DNA of 64,000 nt from Isoetes taiwanensis (GCA_021234155.1 JAJEKV010000005.1:16850089-16914088), one strand, 5' to 3'; numbered from the stretch's first letter, positions 43,842 through 56,570 are shown. Numbers and translations: made by a program. Notes: generated by a model not told the origin, from the letters alone.

Positions 43842-44692
43842 GAACATATGACATTTTATTTTCAGACACACTCCACACGGGATGAGACTCGCACTCATCC
43901 ACTTCATTCTCATTACACACTACATGTGATGACAATTCCACGTAGTTTCTATCTCTTTCATAAAGCAAGGACACATTTTCTTTCCTGCTTTTGCTATATT
44001 ATATACTTAGAATGTTATGCCATCACAAGTCTGCATATGGAGCTGCATTATAGGACCATTTCAAATTGCAGACTCTATTTCTTCGAGTTTCTTTTTGTTC
44101 TCTTTTATGAAATGGCACATTTTTGGGCAAGAAAGTTGCTAAAAGATAGTTCTATATTGAATGAAGTTGTGCTTTATTGAGTGCTATTTCAAATTTACTA
44201 AAGATTCGTCATGTCCTCAAAGTTTTCTCAAGGAAAAAGCCTCTAAAATAAAGCAAATATTAGCACCATTCCACTTTTATTCTCCTTAAAAGTTTATCTG
44301 TAATACATTTTACATAAAAAGGTACCATGTAAAGTAAGTCTATTAAAGATAAACTACCCACAAATACATCCACAAAACAAATCATAAAAAGGTCTTTTAT
44401 GCAACCTTGATAGAATGGAAAATCTCAAATATCAGAATCAGTAAGGAACCAAAGCACCACGGAAGTACCATTATTGCAATGTTTGCACTTTTAAGCTGTA
44501 AAAACATTATAATACATTTGTCTTCTATACTGGTTCTAGAAAGGACGTCCTCTCACACATCTCAACAAAAAGATATTCCTCAAGTCCTATAGGAACTACG
44601 TGTTCACTACCATCACATTTTACTTTCTGGGAACTTCCAAAAGTGTACATTTTTTGAGGAGCATATGAGAATAGCCTATGAATTTTCTCCCA
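43842..44692. other. Non-coding spacer
   Basis: No gene is supported. Short open frames exist on both strands but have no recognisable motifs, no start context and no conserved neighbours. Confidence 0.5.
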
Positions 44693-46636
44693 GCAACACA
44701 AACCATTAACATCCAACATATAAAAATTAAATCCCTCAACACATAACAACCATTGACATTAACAATCAACACATAACTACCATTGACATTAATTAACACA
44801 ACCATTGGGTCCAACACATTTAAATTAAAATCCCCCTTAAACCCCCTTTGGTTTGGGTGCATATTCACACACCAGGGGTGACTCCTCGCAACCTAGAGCC
44901 GTTGGATAGGCATATTCACCCCTTTATTCCTTAATCTACACCGTACGTAAAGTTCCTCGTTTGTGGGGTATGCAAGTACAAAATTTGCTATACTGTATAA
45001 CAAGATTCACAAAATACTATAAGATTTCAAGTGGAATACTAATATGTAGCATAATAACAGGGGGTTTTTTTTATGTTTTTATACTTTTTTTTCAATGGTT
45101 TTGCTATGATTTGGTCAGCCAGATTAGTCACTTTTGTACTAAATAGTACTTCTAGAGCGCCCTTTTTTTGACCGTTGATTAAAAGAACAAGAGGGGATCG
45201 TGTGATTGTGTAATGTTTATCCATTTTTTATCTTGCTTCATTTTTTATATTACCATTATAGAACTATTTTTTAATTTATTTGATCATGCAATTAGCTCGA
45301 GGCCCTTGATTTAGGGTTAGGCCATCGGTTTAGGGTTTTCCATGGGTGGAAACATTCCGCAAACTTAGCGGTGCCCAATCTTCAATTCGCTTCTAGGCCA
45401 CTACCGTCACGCAAGGCACAATTTAAACAAGCTTAGCGATTGCCGCATAACTTTTTAACAGTTCCAAGCGGCACGCTTCGTGGAAAGAGAAGGAGTTTTA
45501 GATCCCCGAGGGGCTTTTCGGGATTAATGCAGGAGGCCCGAGGTCAAATTTGATGGCTTAGACTTTTGTAGCGCGAGCCGCAATGAGGTATCAACAGGGC
45601 TGCATCTAGAGGTTGAATCATCATTTTCGACCTACACGCAAGTCATTTGACCACCTCCCAAGAGCGATTGATATAGCAACGGGGCGGAACACCATCGCGG
45701 AGTTATTAGCCGTGTCATCTATTCTTTGATAGGGCTTTTCCATCTTGTTTTCCTAACTAATCTATGTCCATCAAAGTATTAACTTCAATTATGCATCTCT
45801 TATTTGTCTTTTAATGTGCCTTTTGCATGACTTGAAGAAAACCGATGAAAAAACGCCCATTTGAGGGATTTTGAAGCATCGCCTCCTTAAAAGTAGCGAG
45901 AAAAGTGGTTTGCATCTTGGGTAAGTATTTAGACTCCCATGATCGGCTTAAATGGAAAGGATCTGCCATCTTTAAAAAAGACCGCCATATTTTCCCTTGT
46001 TTTTGCTGCAAGGCTTGCTTTCGAAATAGGGGTTTTGCTCGTGAGAAAAATGATGAGATTTCGACATTTCTGCAAAGACTGATGATGAGATTTTCTGCAG
46101 ATTGGCCCGTGTGTTGTCTATTTCCATCACAGAGATCATTGTGCTCCATTGCACTTTCCAATGGTGACAACTTCAATGTTGTATGCTTTTCAAAACCCGA
46201 CATTTCTCTTAGAGTTTCCCTGGGGTTGTTTTGTTTTGCAATCGACGATTATGTATGCCGATCCGAAAGTGTAGAGGATGCTATTATACTTTTTAAGAAC
46301 ATTCACCCCTGACTTGGTTTCTTGGACAGCAATGATTGCGATGTGATGAAGGCTTAGGATGCTTTACGTGTTAGGCTGATTTTTGCATGCTTTAGGATGA
46401 AGGTCATTAAAATCTCATAAGCATGGGGAAGATCATGGAATACAACCGCATAATTGATCTTCTCATACAGGCGTATGGTTGGATAAAGCAAATGCTTTTT
46501 TTTCAAATATACCTTTTGAACCTAATATTACGTCATGGGAAACGCCGCAAAAAAAAGTCGCAGAATTCATGTTCATCTAGAGGAAGCAAAGACGAGAGCG
46601 GTTGCGAGTTTGTCTCTCAATCTCAATTATATCCGT

Positions 46637-46905
46637 GCAATGCTTCTCCATATGTATTGCTATGCTTCTCCATATGTATTGCCGGCAAATTGTTATGCAT
46701 CCGTGCGGAATTATATGATGCAATGCTTCTCCATACCTATTGCTAGCAAATCTTTATGCATCTCATACCTGAGTTATGTGATGCAAATGACTTTCCTAAC
46801 ATGGTACAAGGCCACCTATCAACTTAGTATGCAATGTAAAAGCATTCTTTAAAAGCATTCACAAAAAGCATTCTTCAAAAGCATTTTGAAGAAATCTATT
46901 TTGAA
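46637..46905. repeat. Short tandem repeats
   Basis: The unit 'tgcttctccatatgtattgc' is repeated three times with spacers (46637-46745), followed by 'aaaagcattc' repeated about five times (46838-46890). An AT-only stretch (tatattattttatta) follows at about 46995-47045. Confidence 0.7.
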
Positions 46906-47089
46906 GTATATATTCATGTGGTATGTTTACACGCTTGCAAAGATATAGATGGGCGGACATAATGGGTTCAAATCCCATATTATAAGCTCACATAATAAAT
47001 TATATTATATTATTTTATTATATTATTTTATTATTTATATTATGAGTTTGATTTGTTAGGGCCCGAAGGGCCCAAAATTTTTTTTCATA

Positions 47090-47505
47090 TAACAAACAAC
47101 ACATAACTTAATTAACACAAACCATTGCATTTAACCATTTAAATTAAAATCCCCCTGAAACCCCCTTTGGTTTGGGTGCATATTCACACCTGGGGTGGCG
47201 TGGGGGCGCGAGCCCCTAAAATTATGTTTCGCGTATGCACGAAATCAACACCATGTAGTATATTACCTCAAATCTTATAGTATTTTGCAAATCTTGCTAT
47301 ACTGATTATAGCAAATTTAGTACATGGATACCCCACAAGCGAGGAACTTTATACACGGTGTAGATTACTTTAATAAAGGGTGAATATGCCTATCCAACGA
47401 CTCGATGCCCTGAGTCACCCCCGTGTGAATATATGCACCCAAACCAAAGGGGGTTTCAGGGGGATTTTAATTTAAATGGTTAAATGCAATGGTTTGTGTT
47501 AATTA
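47090..47505. mobile_element. Foldback MITE, same family as 44693/47637 arms
   Basis: The left arm (about 47108-47195, taattaacacaaaccattgc ... tttggtttgggtgc) is the inverted copy of the right arm (about 47420-47505). The centre holds 'accccacaagcgaggaactt', which recurs in the copies at 44.95 and 51.33 kb. There is no coding capacity. Confidence 0.7.
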
Positions 47506-48479
47506 AGTTATGTGTTGTTTGTTATGTGTTGTTTGTTATGTGTTTGTTTGTCATGTGTTGTTGTTATGTGTTGTTTGTTGATTTCGTACGTGCAAAATAT
47601 AATTATGAGGGCTCTCGCTGCCCTATGTCATCCCCCGTGTGAATATGCACCCAAACCAAAGGGGGTTTAAGGGGGATTTTAATTTAAATGTGTTGGACCC
47701 AATGGTTGTGTTAATTAATGTCAATGGTAGTTATGTGTTGATTGTTAATGTCAATGGTTGTTATGTGTTGAGGGATTTAATTTTTATATGTTGGATGTTA
47801 ATGGTTTGTGTTGCAAAAAAAAAATTTTGGTAGGGCCACCCCTCCCCTCCCGTGTGACAAAAAAATTTAGAATTCATTTGAGGCTTTCATCACACAGCTT
47901 TTGAATTTCATCACAATAAAACTTTGAATTTCATCACAATAAAACAAATAGAACATAAGTAAAAGTTACCATAAAGATAGAGCAGATTGATCCCATTATT
48001 CTGAAAGTCATAAAGTTTGCAACACTCATACACAAACATTTTTCAACTGGAATTTAACAGCAGCCTTTGGCCTCCATGGATTCTTGTGGTGAGAAACCAA
48101 AGTGGGAAACTTTTCTGCTTGTTAGCACAAGGATCTTGAAGTCTTGGAATTTGCTTAATAACCGCCTCAAAATCTAAAAATGCATGGTAATTTTTGCAAG
48201 CTTCATTCTAATGAGCCATAAAACAATATCCAATAGCGCAATCCTATATTAATCAGCTGGTAGGATGTGAAAGCCTACCAAACCCGGCCGAAAAATTGAT
48301 GTTTTAGCATAGATAACTTAACCAAACATATCCATATCATACACTATCAAAAAGATCTCGGAGAGAGCTTTCCAACGCAATAAAAAATCATCCAAACGGA
48401 GCTCGGATCAAAAGTTATGATAAGAAATGTGTTGCCTCTGCTTGGAAACCGCACTACATGCGCCCTTCAAGCCCTTATG

Positions 48480-48660
48480 TGCCCATTATGCACCCCACAC
48501 ACAAAAAAAGGTGGTGTGAGCCATTGGTTTTTGATCATTGTGCACCACACGCAAAAAAAAAGGCTTTTGTTGTGAGCCATTGGTTGTTGATCATTATGCA
48601 CCACACGCACAAAAAAAAGGGCTTTTGTTGTGAGCCATTGGTTGTTGACCATTAAAAAAA
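48480..48660. repeat. Tandem repeat, three units of about 70 bp
   Basis: The unit is 'attatgcaccacacgcacaa', then an A-run, then 'ggcttttgttgtgagccatt' and 'ggttgttgatc', with varying A-run length. Both strands are open across it, which is why protein-like frames appear there. They are repeat artefacts. Confidence 0.8.
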
Positions 48661-48666
48661 AAAAGG

Positions 48667-49263
48667 CTAAAATCAATGGCTCAGAAATGGTGCACTCTAG
48701 ATGTACGCATTAGTACATCCATTTGAATACATCACGAAATCATAGGAAAACCTTGGTGAAAACCGTACAAAAACACAAAGAAAACCCCCTGTTATTATGC
48801 TACATATTCAACCTGGAAGACAAATAATAAGCATTGTCAAAATAGGTGAAAAGGATGGATTTAAATGTAAACCATCTCCCACATAATCTGTAAGAATATG
48901 CTTACAACGCTTACTGCGAGATTCTTCTCAGCGACAATAGAACTGCAGTTGAGCAACAGATTGGAATACAATAATAACTAGTGATTCATTTCTAGGTGTG
49001 CCCAATCCCTTATGATCATTCTAAACGAGGTGCACCCCCGGACTACCCGCGGTCGTCCGGATTCTGTCAATCCGACGACCCGCATCGTATGTTGGAGCCT
49101 CGGACACCTCTCGTTTGAATATGTAGCATTATAACAGGGGGTTTTTTTTTTTTGTTTTTGTACTGTTTTCTCTAAGGTTTTCATATGATTTGGTGGCCGT
49201 ATTCATCCAGGTGTACTAAATAGTATTTCTAGAGTGCACCCTTTTGTTAGCCGTTGATTTTAG
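48667..49263. mobile_element. MITE-like foldback, about 600 bp
   Basis: The left end ctaaaatcaatggct...ggtgcactctaga (48667-48705) is inverted at the right end (...tctagagtgcacc...agccgttgattttag, up to 49263). Inner pairing includes aaaaccccctgttattatgc (48783 on) with gcattataacagggggtttt (49127 on). A truncated relative lies at 45040-45195 and a fragment at 52130-52160. Confidence 0.65.
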
Positions 49264-51039
49264 AAAAGGGAGCAAATCCTGTGGTGAATATCCTCCCATT
49301 AGTTTTAGGGTTTTGTTTAGGGTTGTGTGGCCTATTATTTTATCTATCTACTAGCCTATGATTTTGTTGTCGATTATGAATGCCATGGCGTATTATGATT
49401 TTGTGTTGGCTATGGCGGGAGGTTTCTTAGCTTCTTTGAAGCTTAAGGCCATTGAAGGCGAAACTTTTGAAAGCTTAAAGGCCGATTGTCGCATCGGGGG
49501 ATTGTTTTCAAGCATGTAAAGTTGGATCTTTGAAGCTTAAGGCATCCGTTGCTTAAGGATCTGCTGGTTTTGAAGCTTAAAGATCCGGGATCTGTTGCTT
49601 AGGGGCCTTGATGATTAGCAGGGGAAAAGTGGAAACAACATTACCTCGCCTGCCCACGATCCTCGGCATAGACATCTCTTTAAAGATCTTTTACTTTTGA
49701 TCGATTTTCCCGAGCTTCTACTCCATGGATTCCTCAAAAAGATGTTAAGAGTTAAGGTTAAGGGTTTTGCGGCGTCTTTTGTATGTCCCCGATATTCTTT
49801 TTTAAGGCAGATTGAGATGGCTTTGCGGGTGTCTTACTGGTCGAGATGGTTAAGGGTTTTGCAGCCGGGATGGTTTTCACAAGAGAGATCGTTCAAAACA
49901 GAGACCACGATCAATGTCCATGCTAGATATTGGAATAACTTTGTCTAAACCCGCCGGACTGTGTAAATCGTCACGGACTTTTGAATATTCAACTGTTCTT
50001 ACTCTTCAACAAACATTATTGCCTACAAGTTATCATCACCCGACTTTAGTCGTTTTGATGTGATAGAGAACCGTGTGTTTAATGGAACATTTTGCAAGTT
50101 AGCGACCTGGGAGGAGTGGGAATGGGAACTACTATGGATCATTGTTTTCACAAGCCACACAAGTTTCACAAACAAAATTTGAACATAGGTATTTCCCCGC
50201 CAAACCTCATCTACAAGTCATAGCTTTCATATCGCTCAGGTGTGACAAGTCGTCTATTTTATCGGTGTAATGATCCTAAGGGTTTGTAAAGAGCAAATCA
50301 AGGGCGACTCCAAAGAGCCCCATGTTTTGGCTGCCTCACATGCTATGCACATTGGAAATAGTGAGACAAAACTTTGGGAAAAGATTTTAAACTAAGTCTA
50401 CGCACCCGGTTTGCATCGCCTCGAAATGGATCGCGTATTACACCGCAATAATCCATGGTGTTTTCTTGCAGACCTTCGAATGATATAGTAGGGGACATGA
50501 GTTTTGAAGAACTTCGCTCAATTGCATATGAAGGTGCACAACAAGGATTCCACCACCCGATTTGGTGGGTGCAATTGTGTACTTGTTTACGAAAAGTTAA
50601 TTGTGTACTTGTGCAATAAAGTCTTGATGGCATTTTATATTTATATAGATCCAAAGAGAAATGAACATGTTCATGGCAAAGAACTCACGAATTTGAGATG
50701 CTCCTTAGAAATCCTTATAATGGTCCTGGCCGCTCATCCTCCACAAGGAACAACAATGCTTTTTTTGGGAAGATTGTGCCTCTCCATTCCAAAGTTCTCG
50801 ACCCACCGGAATTATGGGATCTAGCAGTCCTCCTCCATTCCAAAGTTCGGAAGTTCGGACCCACTTTGGAATTATGGGATCTAGCGCCTTTTTCTATGTC
50901 ACGTAACTCTGTACCAACAAAGGACTTTCTTTGGTGGTATGCGTCCTAGCTAAATTTAGAATGATGAAAACATCCATCATTAGAGTATTATCCATCGTTA
51001 GAGTATTAGGTAATGTGATCTACACCCCTACACCATTAA
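49264..51039. other. Non-coding spacer with local repeats
   Basis: Around 49430-49610 'gaagcttaag'/'gcttaaggcc' words recur several times. A telobox-like ttttagggttttgtttaggg sits at 49304-49323. At 50780-50886 a 50-bp unit (ctccattccaaagttc ... ggaattatgggatctagc) is duplicated. No gene is supported. Confidence 0.5.
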
Positions 51040-51400
51040 GAAAGGCCAGAAGGGGCCAAAAAAATTCGATTAACACAAACCATTAACACACAACTACCAT
51101 TAACATTATTAACACAAACCATTGCATTTGACACATTTAAATAGAAATCCCCTTAAACCCCTTTGGTTTGGGTGCATATTCACCGCGGGGGTTACGTAGG
51201 GGCGGCGAGAGCCCCAAAAATTTACAACACATGTACAAAATTAACACCATTAAGTACATTCTCTAAAACCTTATAGTATTACGTAAATTTTAATATACGA
51301 TATACAAAAACTTGTACATGCATACCCCACAAACGAGGATCGCTATATGCGGTCCAGATCTTGGAATAAAGGGCAAATATACCCATCCGGCATGACTCAA
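51040..51400. repeat. Diverged copy of the 44693/47090 repeat family
   Basis: This shares taacacaaaccattgc, tttaaataga/taaaatcccc, ttggtttgggtgcatattca and accccacaaacgagg with the copies at 44.8, 47.2 and 47.7 kb, in the same order. Only one arm is present. Confidence 0.65.
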
Positions 51401-52154
51401 TTATGATTGGGGCGCTTATGATTTTAAGATGTCGAATCTGAGTTTGCCTAAGGTTTTGATGGTATATCGAGCCTCTATACCTTGGTTTAAGCTTAAGCTT
51501 TTAGAATATGAAATCACGGGGATTCGAACCTCTACCAAAATAACTCAATGTCCTAATAAGACTACTTTAACCAATCTAACCAAAGATCTAATGTGACTAT
51601 TTTTTATCTTAAATCTATGTTTTTTATAATAACCCATTGAATTGTTTTAGGGATATGGTCTATGATTTCAAGAATTATATCTATATCAAATCCCCACGGA
51701 ACCCCTCATATTTTGCTACATATTCTAAGCGAGGTGCACCACGGACTACCACGGTCGTCGGATCACATCAATCCGGCGGCCCGGTTATGTTATGTTGGAG
51801 CCTCTGGACACCTCTCGTTTCGATTATGCTCAATTATGATTGGGGGCCTATGATTTTAAGATGTCGAATCTGAGTTTTGCCTAAGGTTTTAATGGTATAT
51901 CGAGCCTCTATCTGGTTTCGTTTTAAGCTTTTAGAATATGAAATACGGGGGATTGAACCTCTACCAAAATAACTCAATGTCCTAATAAGACTACTTTAAC
52001 CAATCTAACCCGTGAGCTAATGTGACTATTTTTATCTTAAATCTATGTTTTTTTTTATAATAACCCATTGAATTGTTTTAGGGATATGGTCTATGATTTC
52101 AAGAATTATATCTATATCAAATCCCCCTGGAACCCCCTGTTATTTTGCTACATA
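51397..52154 (-). repeat. Two-unit tandem repeat containing a tRNA-derived (SINE-like) segment
   Basis: Units at about 51397-51714 and 51830-52154 are about 90% identical. On the minus strand the first contains box A-like TGGTTAGATTGGTTA (51582-51568) and box B GGTTCGAATCC (51530-51520), spaced as in a tRNA gene. The second has lost one base of box B. The separating 115 bp resembles text at 49010-49115. A SINE that was tandemly duplicated with flanking MITE sequence is the simplest reading. Confidence 0.6.
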
Positions 52155-52312
52155 TTCAATTTCAAATTAGCAAAGAACAGTACACTTCTCTAGACTCTCT
52201 AACAATGGACATGTCTAGATTGCACATAGCTACGTTGCATGAATTCCTCAACATTAGACATCTTATCATAGATATCACAATATTTTTGTCTATCTATCTG
52301 GACTTTAGGTGC

Positions 52313-53094
52313 TTATGCCATTGGGAGTGTAAAGCCAAGGTAGAAACTATTGATAACATGATATACCATTAAAGAGCTAAAGTGACACCAATGTACCTTG
52401 CATAGAAGAGACTTTAAAATAAGTTGGACCCGATTCTCAAATGGAGTTGATAATCCAGGTAGTGCATGCTCCTTGATCTCCTCCATCCTCGATGATATCT
52501 CGCAATATTGACTCAACATCTTTCTGACGTTAAAACAACCATTAAGTAATTTAATGTTTAATGATACCTCCATTAACTCAACCTTTAGCCCCACCATTAT
52601 GTCCTACTCCTCAACAAGGACATGTCCTCTTGGACCTCCATTTCATGAGAAGAAAATGGAGGTCTAGATATTCAAGTGGAAAATGGGGGTTAAGGAGGCA
52701 GCGGAGGTAGTCCCTTCACTACCTCCGCTTTGTCCATATCCTCCATTTCCAACCTAAACATCTCGACCACCATTTCCTCCTCCCTTGGCTCCATTAGAAG
52801 GAATTTTAGCGTCATAATAGTTTAAACTACTCTTTTTTCCTTTGCCATAAGCTTCGCATGTATTGTTTTCTCGAGGTGGAGAAAGAAAACATTGTCGTAG
52901 CTTACTACATGTGAAGAAGAAAGAACATTTATATAGCAAAGTGTGATTATTCGGTATAGATAGAGGTGTCGAGCAACATAAACAACAATATCACGTTCAT
53001 CCTCTCGATGATGGTCCATTCTGTTGCCATTTTGAGATGGAGTTGGCATGACAATTTTATCATGGCCATGAAAACTACATCTCCCTTGAAACAT
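52313..53094 (-). other. Possible host exons, unknown product
   Basis: The minus-strand frame 52597-52313 reads ELMEVSLNIKLLNGCFNVRKML and ISSRMEEIKEHALPGLSTPFENR, with a possible donor (gcaag|gtacat near 52400). Further upstream are GRCSFHGHDKIVMPTPSQNGNRMDHH (53094 on) and SNGAKGGGNGG. Composition and length suggest exons, but no splice model or family could be established. Confidence 0.25.
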
Positions 53095-53282
53095 GTTTGA
53101 TAATAGCAGTTAACTCAAGTTTAGGCTCTCAATGACATTGAGGATCCCTTGATGTTGGCATTTGAGCTTGAATAAGTTCACTCTTTACATAGATGAAATA
53201 TAAAAGCAGCATAGATGGTGTTAAATACATATATACAAGAACTTTACACCATCTTTACATGCAACATCCACATTCATATTCT

Positions 53283-53520
53283 TTTCATGTCTGACGTACG
53301 TCCATTTGATTAATACTAGTAAATTTTTACACCCGATCATACAATAGTACGATGTGACATTATAAATGACATACTAACTACTCATTGTTTGGATTCATGT
53401 CTTATATATGTCAATTTGATTAATATTAGTAAATTTTAACACCCTAATGTAAAGTAATATTATGATACTACTAATGACATGCTAAATATTTATTATTTGG
53501 ATTCATGATTAACTTACAAC
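53283..53520. repeat. Tandem duplication, two units of about 120 bp
   Basis: Both units share 'gtc.atttgattaatactagtaaatttt', 'acaccc', 'aatgacatactaa', 'tattgtttggattcatg'. The surrounding sequence is AT-rich with no gene. Confidence 0.7.
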
Positions 53521-53984
53521 AAATTACATATTTCTTTTACCTTGCAACCTTGCCACCTCGAACTAGTGCTCTTCAACCCATTCATACTTGAAAAACACTT
53601 TTGCACATGTTCGCGTGCATATACAACATATAATTGAGGAAATTTTAATAGTAGACTCTATGTTTCTCAAATATTAGGGCATGGCATAGTGATTAAAGTG
53701 AACCACCCACTACAAGTCAAATCGAATTTAGAGATAATCCCATGAGAGCACAACTTCCTAGTAAATACACAAACTGTCATAAACATTGCCGCTCTAGCAG
53801 ATAATGTTTTAATAAAGGAAAGTAATAAGGCATATTAGGCCATATATATTAGGGCATGATATCTCTAATATATAATTGTAATATGGAGGATAAGGGGCTA
53901 GGTTAAATATAGTTGATTGTTTAAATATTATTGGTTAGAGTTAGATACGTGTCACCTCTTAAATTTTTTAGAAAGAAGTAGTTT

Positions 53985-54080
53985 GCGCTAGAAGTTTCTT
54001 GGTATAGTATAGAAGGTGCTAGAAGCCTGCGAGAGGTTCTAGAATCCTCTAGGATTCTCCTTGGCTTCATATAAAAGAGA
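53985..54080 (+). promoter_or_regulatory. TATA promoter with clustered heat-shock-element motifs
   Basis: A TATA box TATAAAAG (54070-54077) is preceded within 80 bases by GAAgtTTC (53991-53998), GAA at 54022, TTCtaGAA (54037-54044) and TTC at 54055. These are alternating nGAAn/nTTCn units as in heat shock elements. Downstream frames (54061-54291) have no recognisable product. It could be the promoter of a retroelement LTR or a dead gene. Confidence 0.45.
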
Positions 54081-54299
54081 GGGCACCGTTCAACTGTTTT
54101 TGATGCGACTTTTGGGAGTTTTAGATGTGACTAAAAGTGCGGAAGGCCGGTTGCGGTTAGGATTCCGGGCGGGCGTGAGTATGTGTCCGTTTCTTAAGGA
54201 ATTTGTGGGGCGGGGTTCGGCATCTTGTTTCTGTTCACAAAGGCGTCGTCTGTTCTATGTGTCCCTAATTTTTTGTTTTTGCCTATATTAACATGTATT

Positions 54300-56570
54300 T
54301 AAAATTTGGGCCATCCCTATGTCTGGAGTTATCGTATGCACCACCCGATTTCGGCTCACCAGGACGTGCTTGCTGGATCGCTTGGTGAGAGCTTTTTATT
54401 TGGCGCATGCCTATGTAGATAGAGTTGATTTACATATCGACCTATGTAAATAGGGTTGATTTACACAATTCAGACTGTCGAGAAATGTAAGCGATGCCCT
54501 TTGGACCAACCTATGTAGATGGGTTATTTTCTTCCATCTGGCGATTGCCAAACCATGTTTCTTCAACAATGGATATATTCTTGTGCTTGGATGCGGTCTA
54601 ATCATCAGGCCTTTCCGTTAATGTGGTTTTCTTGCTGAGTTTTTGACACTGCAAAGCTTCTAAATTATGCTAGTAGATCTATTTGTGTAGATTGATTTGC
54701 TTAGGCGTGTGAAATTAAATTGTGCATCATTGTAGTGGCATGCTTCTATTTTCCGGTTTTGTTGCGGGATGCATATAGATGTGGCCTCAGCGGCAGGCCC
54801 TAAAATCTTTATCTCTATTCACATACTTGATTAGAGCTTTTCTAAAGAAATCCGTTAGAGCTTTTCTAAAGAAATCCATGTCAGTGGTGAAATAGAACGG
54901 AATTCGTGGACTATATTGCAGAAAAAAAGGGCGTTTAATATTCTGACTATGGCGGAAGAAGGAAGGTTCAACTAGGTAAACTATCTCAGCATCTGTGTCT
55001 TCATTACAGGACGATGATTGATGCCCACTCGGAAGTGGGTTTTCTGGTACGTTGTTAGTGAAGAAGATTTTTCTTTGTGGCAAATAAAGCGGAGTTTTGT
55101 CCCAACCCCACGTTTTCGGGGATTGCCGCGATGGATAGTTTTGATTAATCTGCATCTTTTCCAACGGTGACGACATCTCTATTACGTCACGGAGGCCACT
55201 CATCTATCTCTACATCTCTAAAGGCGAATATCATCACAAACACAGCCCATAATGCAGTTGAATCAGCTAGATTGTTTGATGGTGGCAATTGTTGCAAGCA
55301 ATTGTTTTGTTTAAGTTGATTTTAAAAAAGTACAAAATTTTCAGAACTTTATCTCTAATCTTACCATAGGAAGTCCTCAGGAGAGTTCACGAAGCCCAAG
55401 CCGCGTTGCGGACACATAGCCGAGGGGCATTTGGAAGCTAGAACAAAAGCGGTCTCTCAAGCGGTTTGAAAAATGCCATGAAAAATTAAACTTCATGACC
55501 AAGGGCGTGCCATGGCGGTTAATGTGAATGTACCTCCACATCGACAAATCCCATTATTTTTGTCTATTCTTTTCGAGTACTACATAACGACCCGCTAGAT
55601 ATTCATGAGCGACTAATCTTTGAACATCACGAAGCATTGTTGACATGCAAACAATTCTTACAAAGAAGGGGCATCATTTTGAATCCTTACAAACAATCCT
55701 TTAGCATCTTTGAGGGCACGTTTGTGCCAAACAATTTCAAATTTTGTCTCCAAAATATAATATACAAAAGGCTGGAGTGTCTTGATCTCACTCCACTATA
55801 TAATCAAAGAATAGAGTGTCCCCAAAAATCCCTTTATAACAACTCTGTAGTTATCCAATGAATTATCTAGAATATTAAGTAATATATCAATCATAATTAC
55901 AAAAAGCAACACGAATTTCTCCTCGGATATTCAATAGGAAGCACATATCAAGTGAAATCAATCAAAATTTTAAATTTCTAAAACCAACTTAAATTCCTCA
56001 AATATTCCATTGGCATGGCACACTATTGGGACACAAGATTTTTATCTTTGGTGGTTGCATACTTTACCAGAGTCCTTGGTGGTGGGTATAGAGTCTATGC
56101 TATAGGTGGTGGGTATAGAGTCTATGCTATAGGTGATACTCAGCTTGGAAACAATTAATTCTTGGGAGGTTCCACCCACTAAAAGAACAATTAGCTGCGG
56201 TGACTGCCGCCGCGACAAATTCTTGTAATCATTAAAATGAATTTTGGCTGCATTATACTTGATACATATTTCATATTGGTAGTTTAGTTTAACTCATGCA
56301 TTCTTTGGCACTAACTCCTTGGCCTCAACCGGGATAATTCTTCGGTCCTGGCCTCGACCGAGGCTCTAGTTGGACCCATGCGTGCCCCATTCCATTCTAT
56401 TTTGATTAAAGCATTCTCTTTACAACATTTTTAAAAACTTTTTAATCTAGATTGAGGTGCTCATTGAACATTCTAGATCACTTTATATTTTTTGTAACAT
56501 TTTTGGTAGCCTTTTGTTTTTCGAAGAGGAACGTTGTTGAAAAGTTCTCAGCTTTGCACTGATAGGTTCG
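54300..56570. other. Non-coding stretch with short tandem duplications
   Basis: Short direct repeats include 'gttagagcttttctaaagaa' twice (54832-54880), 'ggtggtgggtatagagtcta' plus tgctata twice (about 56085-56130), and 'cctatgta.atag.gttgatt' twice (54410-54460). A minus-strand frame at 55203-54787 has no recognisable motif. No gene is supported. Confidence 0.45.

Larger units (their letters stand above)
44693..47814. mobile_element. Candidate 3.1-kb element with 178-bp inverted ends
   Basis: The arms at 44693-44870 and 47637-47814 are near-identical inverted copies (outermost word GCAACACAAACCATTAAC). A further foldback of the same family lies inside (about 47090-47505), and a fourth copy lies at 51040-51400. 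The interior at 45.2-46.9 kb has no recognisable transposase. This could be a non-autonomous DNA element with long ends or two MITEs that inserted in opposite orientation. A target duplication is not evident. Confidence 0.45.

Noticed and set aside
45811-46312. 130- and 135-aa open frames on opposite strands as a gene inside the 3.1-kb inverted-end element
   Set aside because: No motif, no splice structure, and both strands equally open. No transposase signature found.
44620-47833. Two near-identical open frames starting MNMHPNQRGFKGD (44620-44868 minus, 47639-47833 plus)
   Set aside because: They are the two arms of an inverted repeat. The other diverged copies do not conserve the frame.
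48480-48660. CRISPR-like array
   Set aside because: Units are contiguous direct repeats without spacer sequences, in a eukaryotic genome context.
48458-48676. Opposed open frames on both strands
   Set aside because: They result from a 70-bp tandem repeat with a length compatible with open frames in both directions.
51520-51582. tRNA gene on the minus strand
   Set aside because: Box A and B spacing fits, but the arms do not pair into a cloverleaf and the unit is a tandem repeat.
54061-54291. Gene driven by the heat-shock-element promoter
   Set aside because: The frame starts at the TATA box itself and has no recognisable domain, so it is not a credible product of that promoter.
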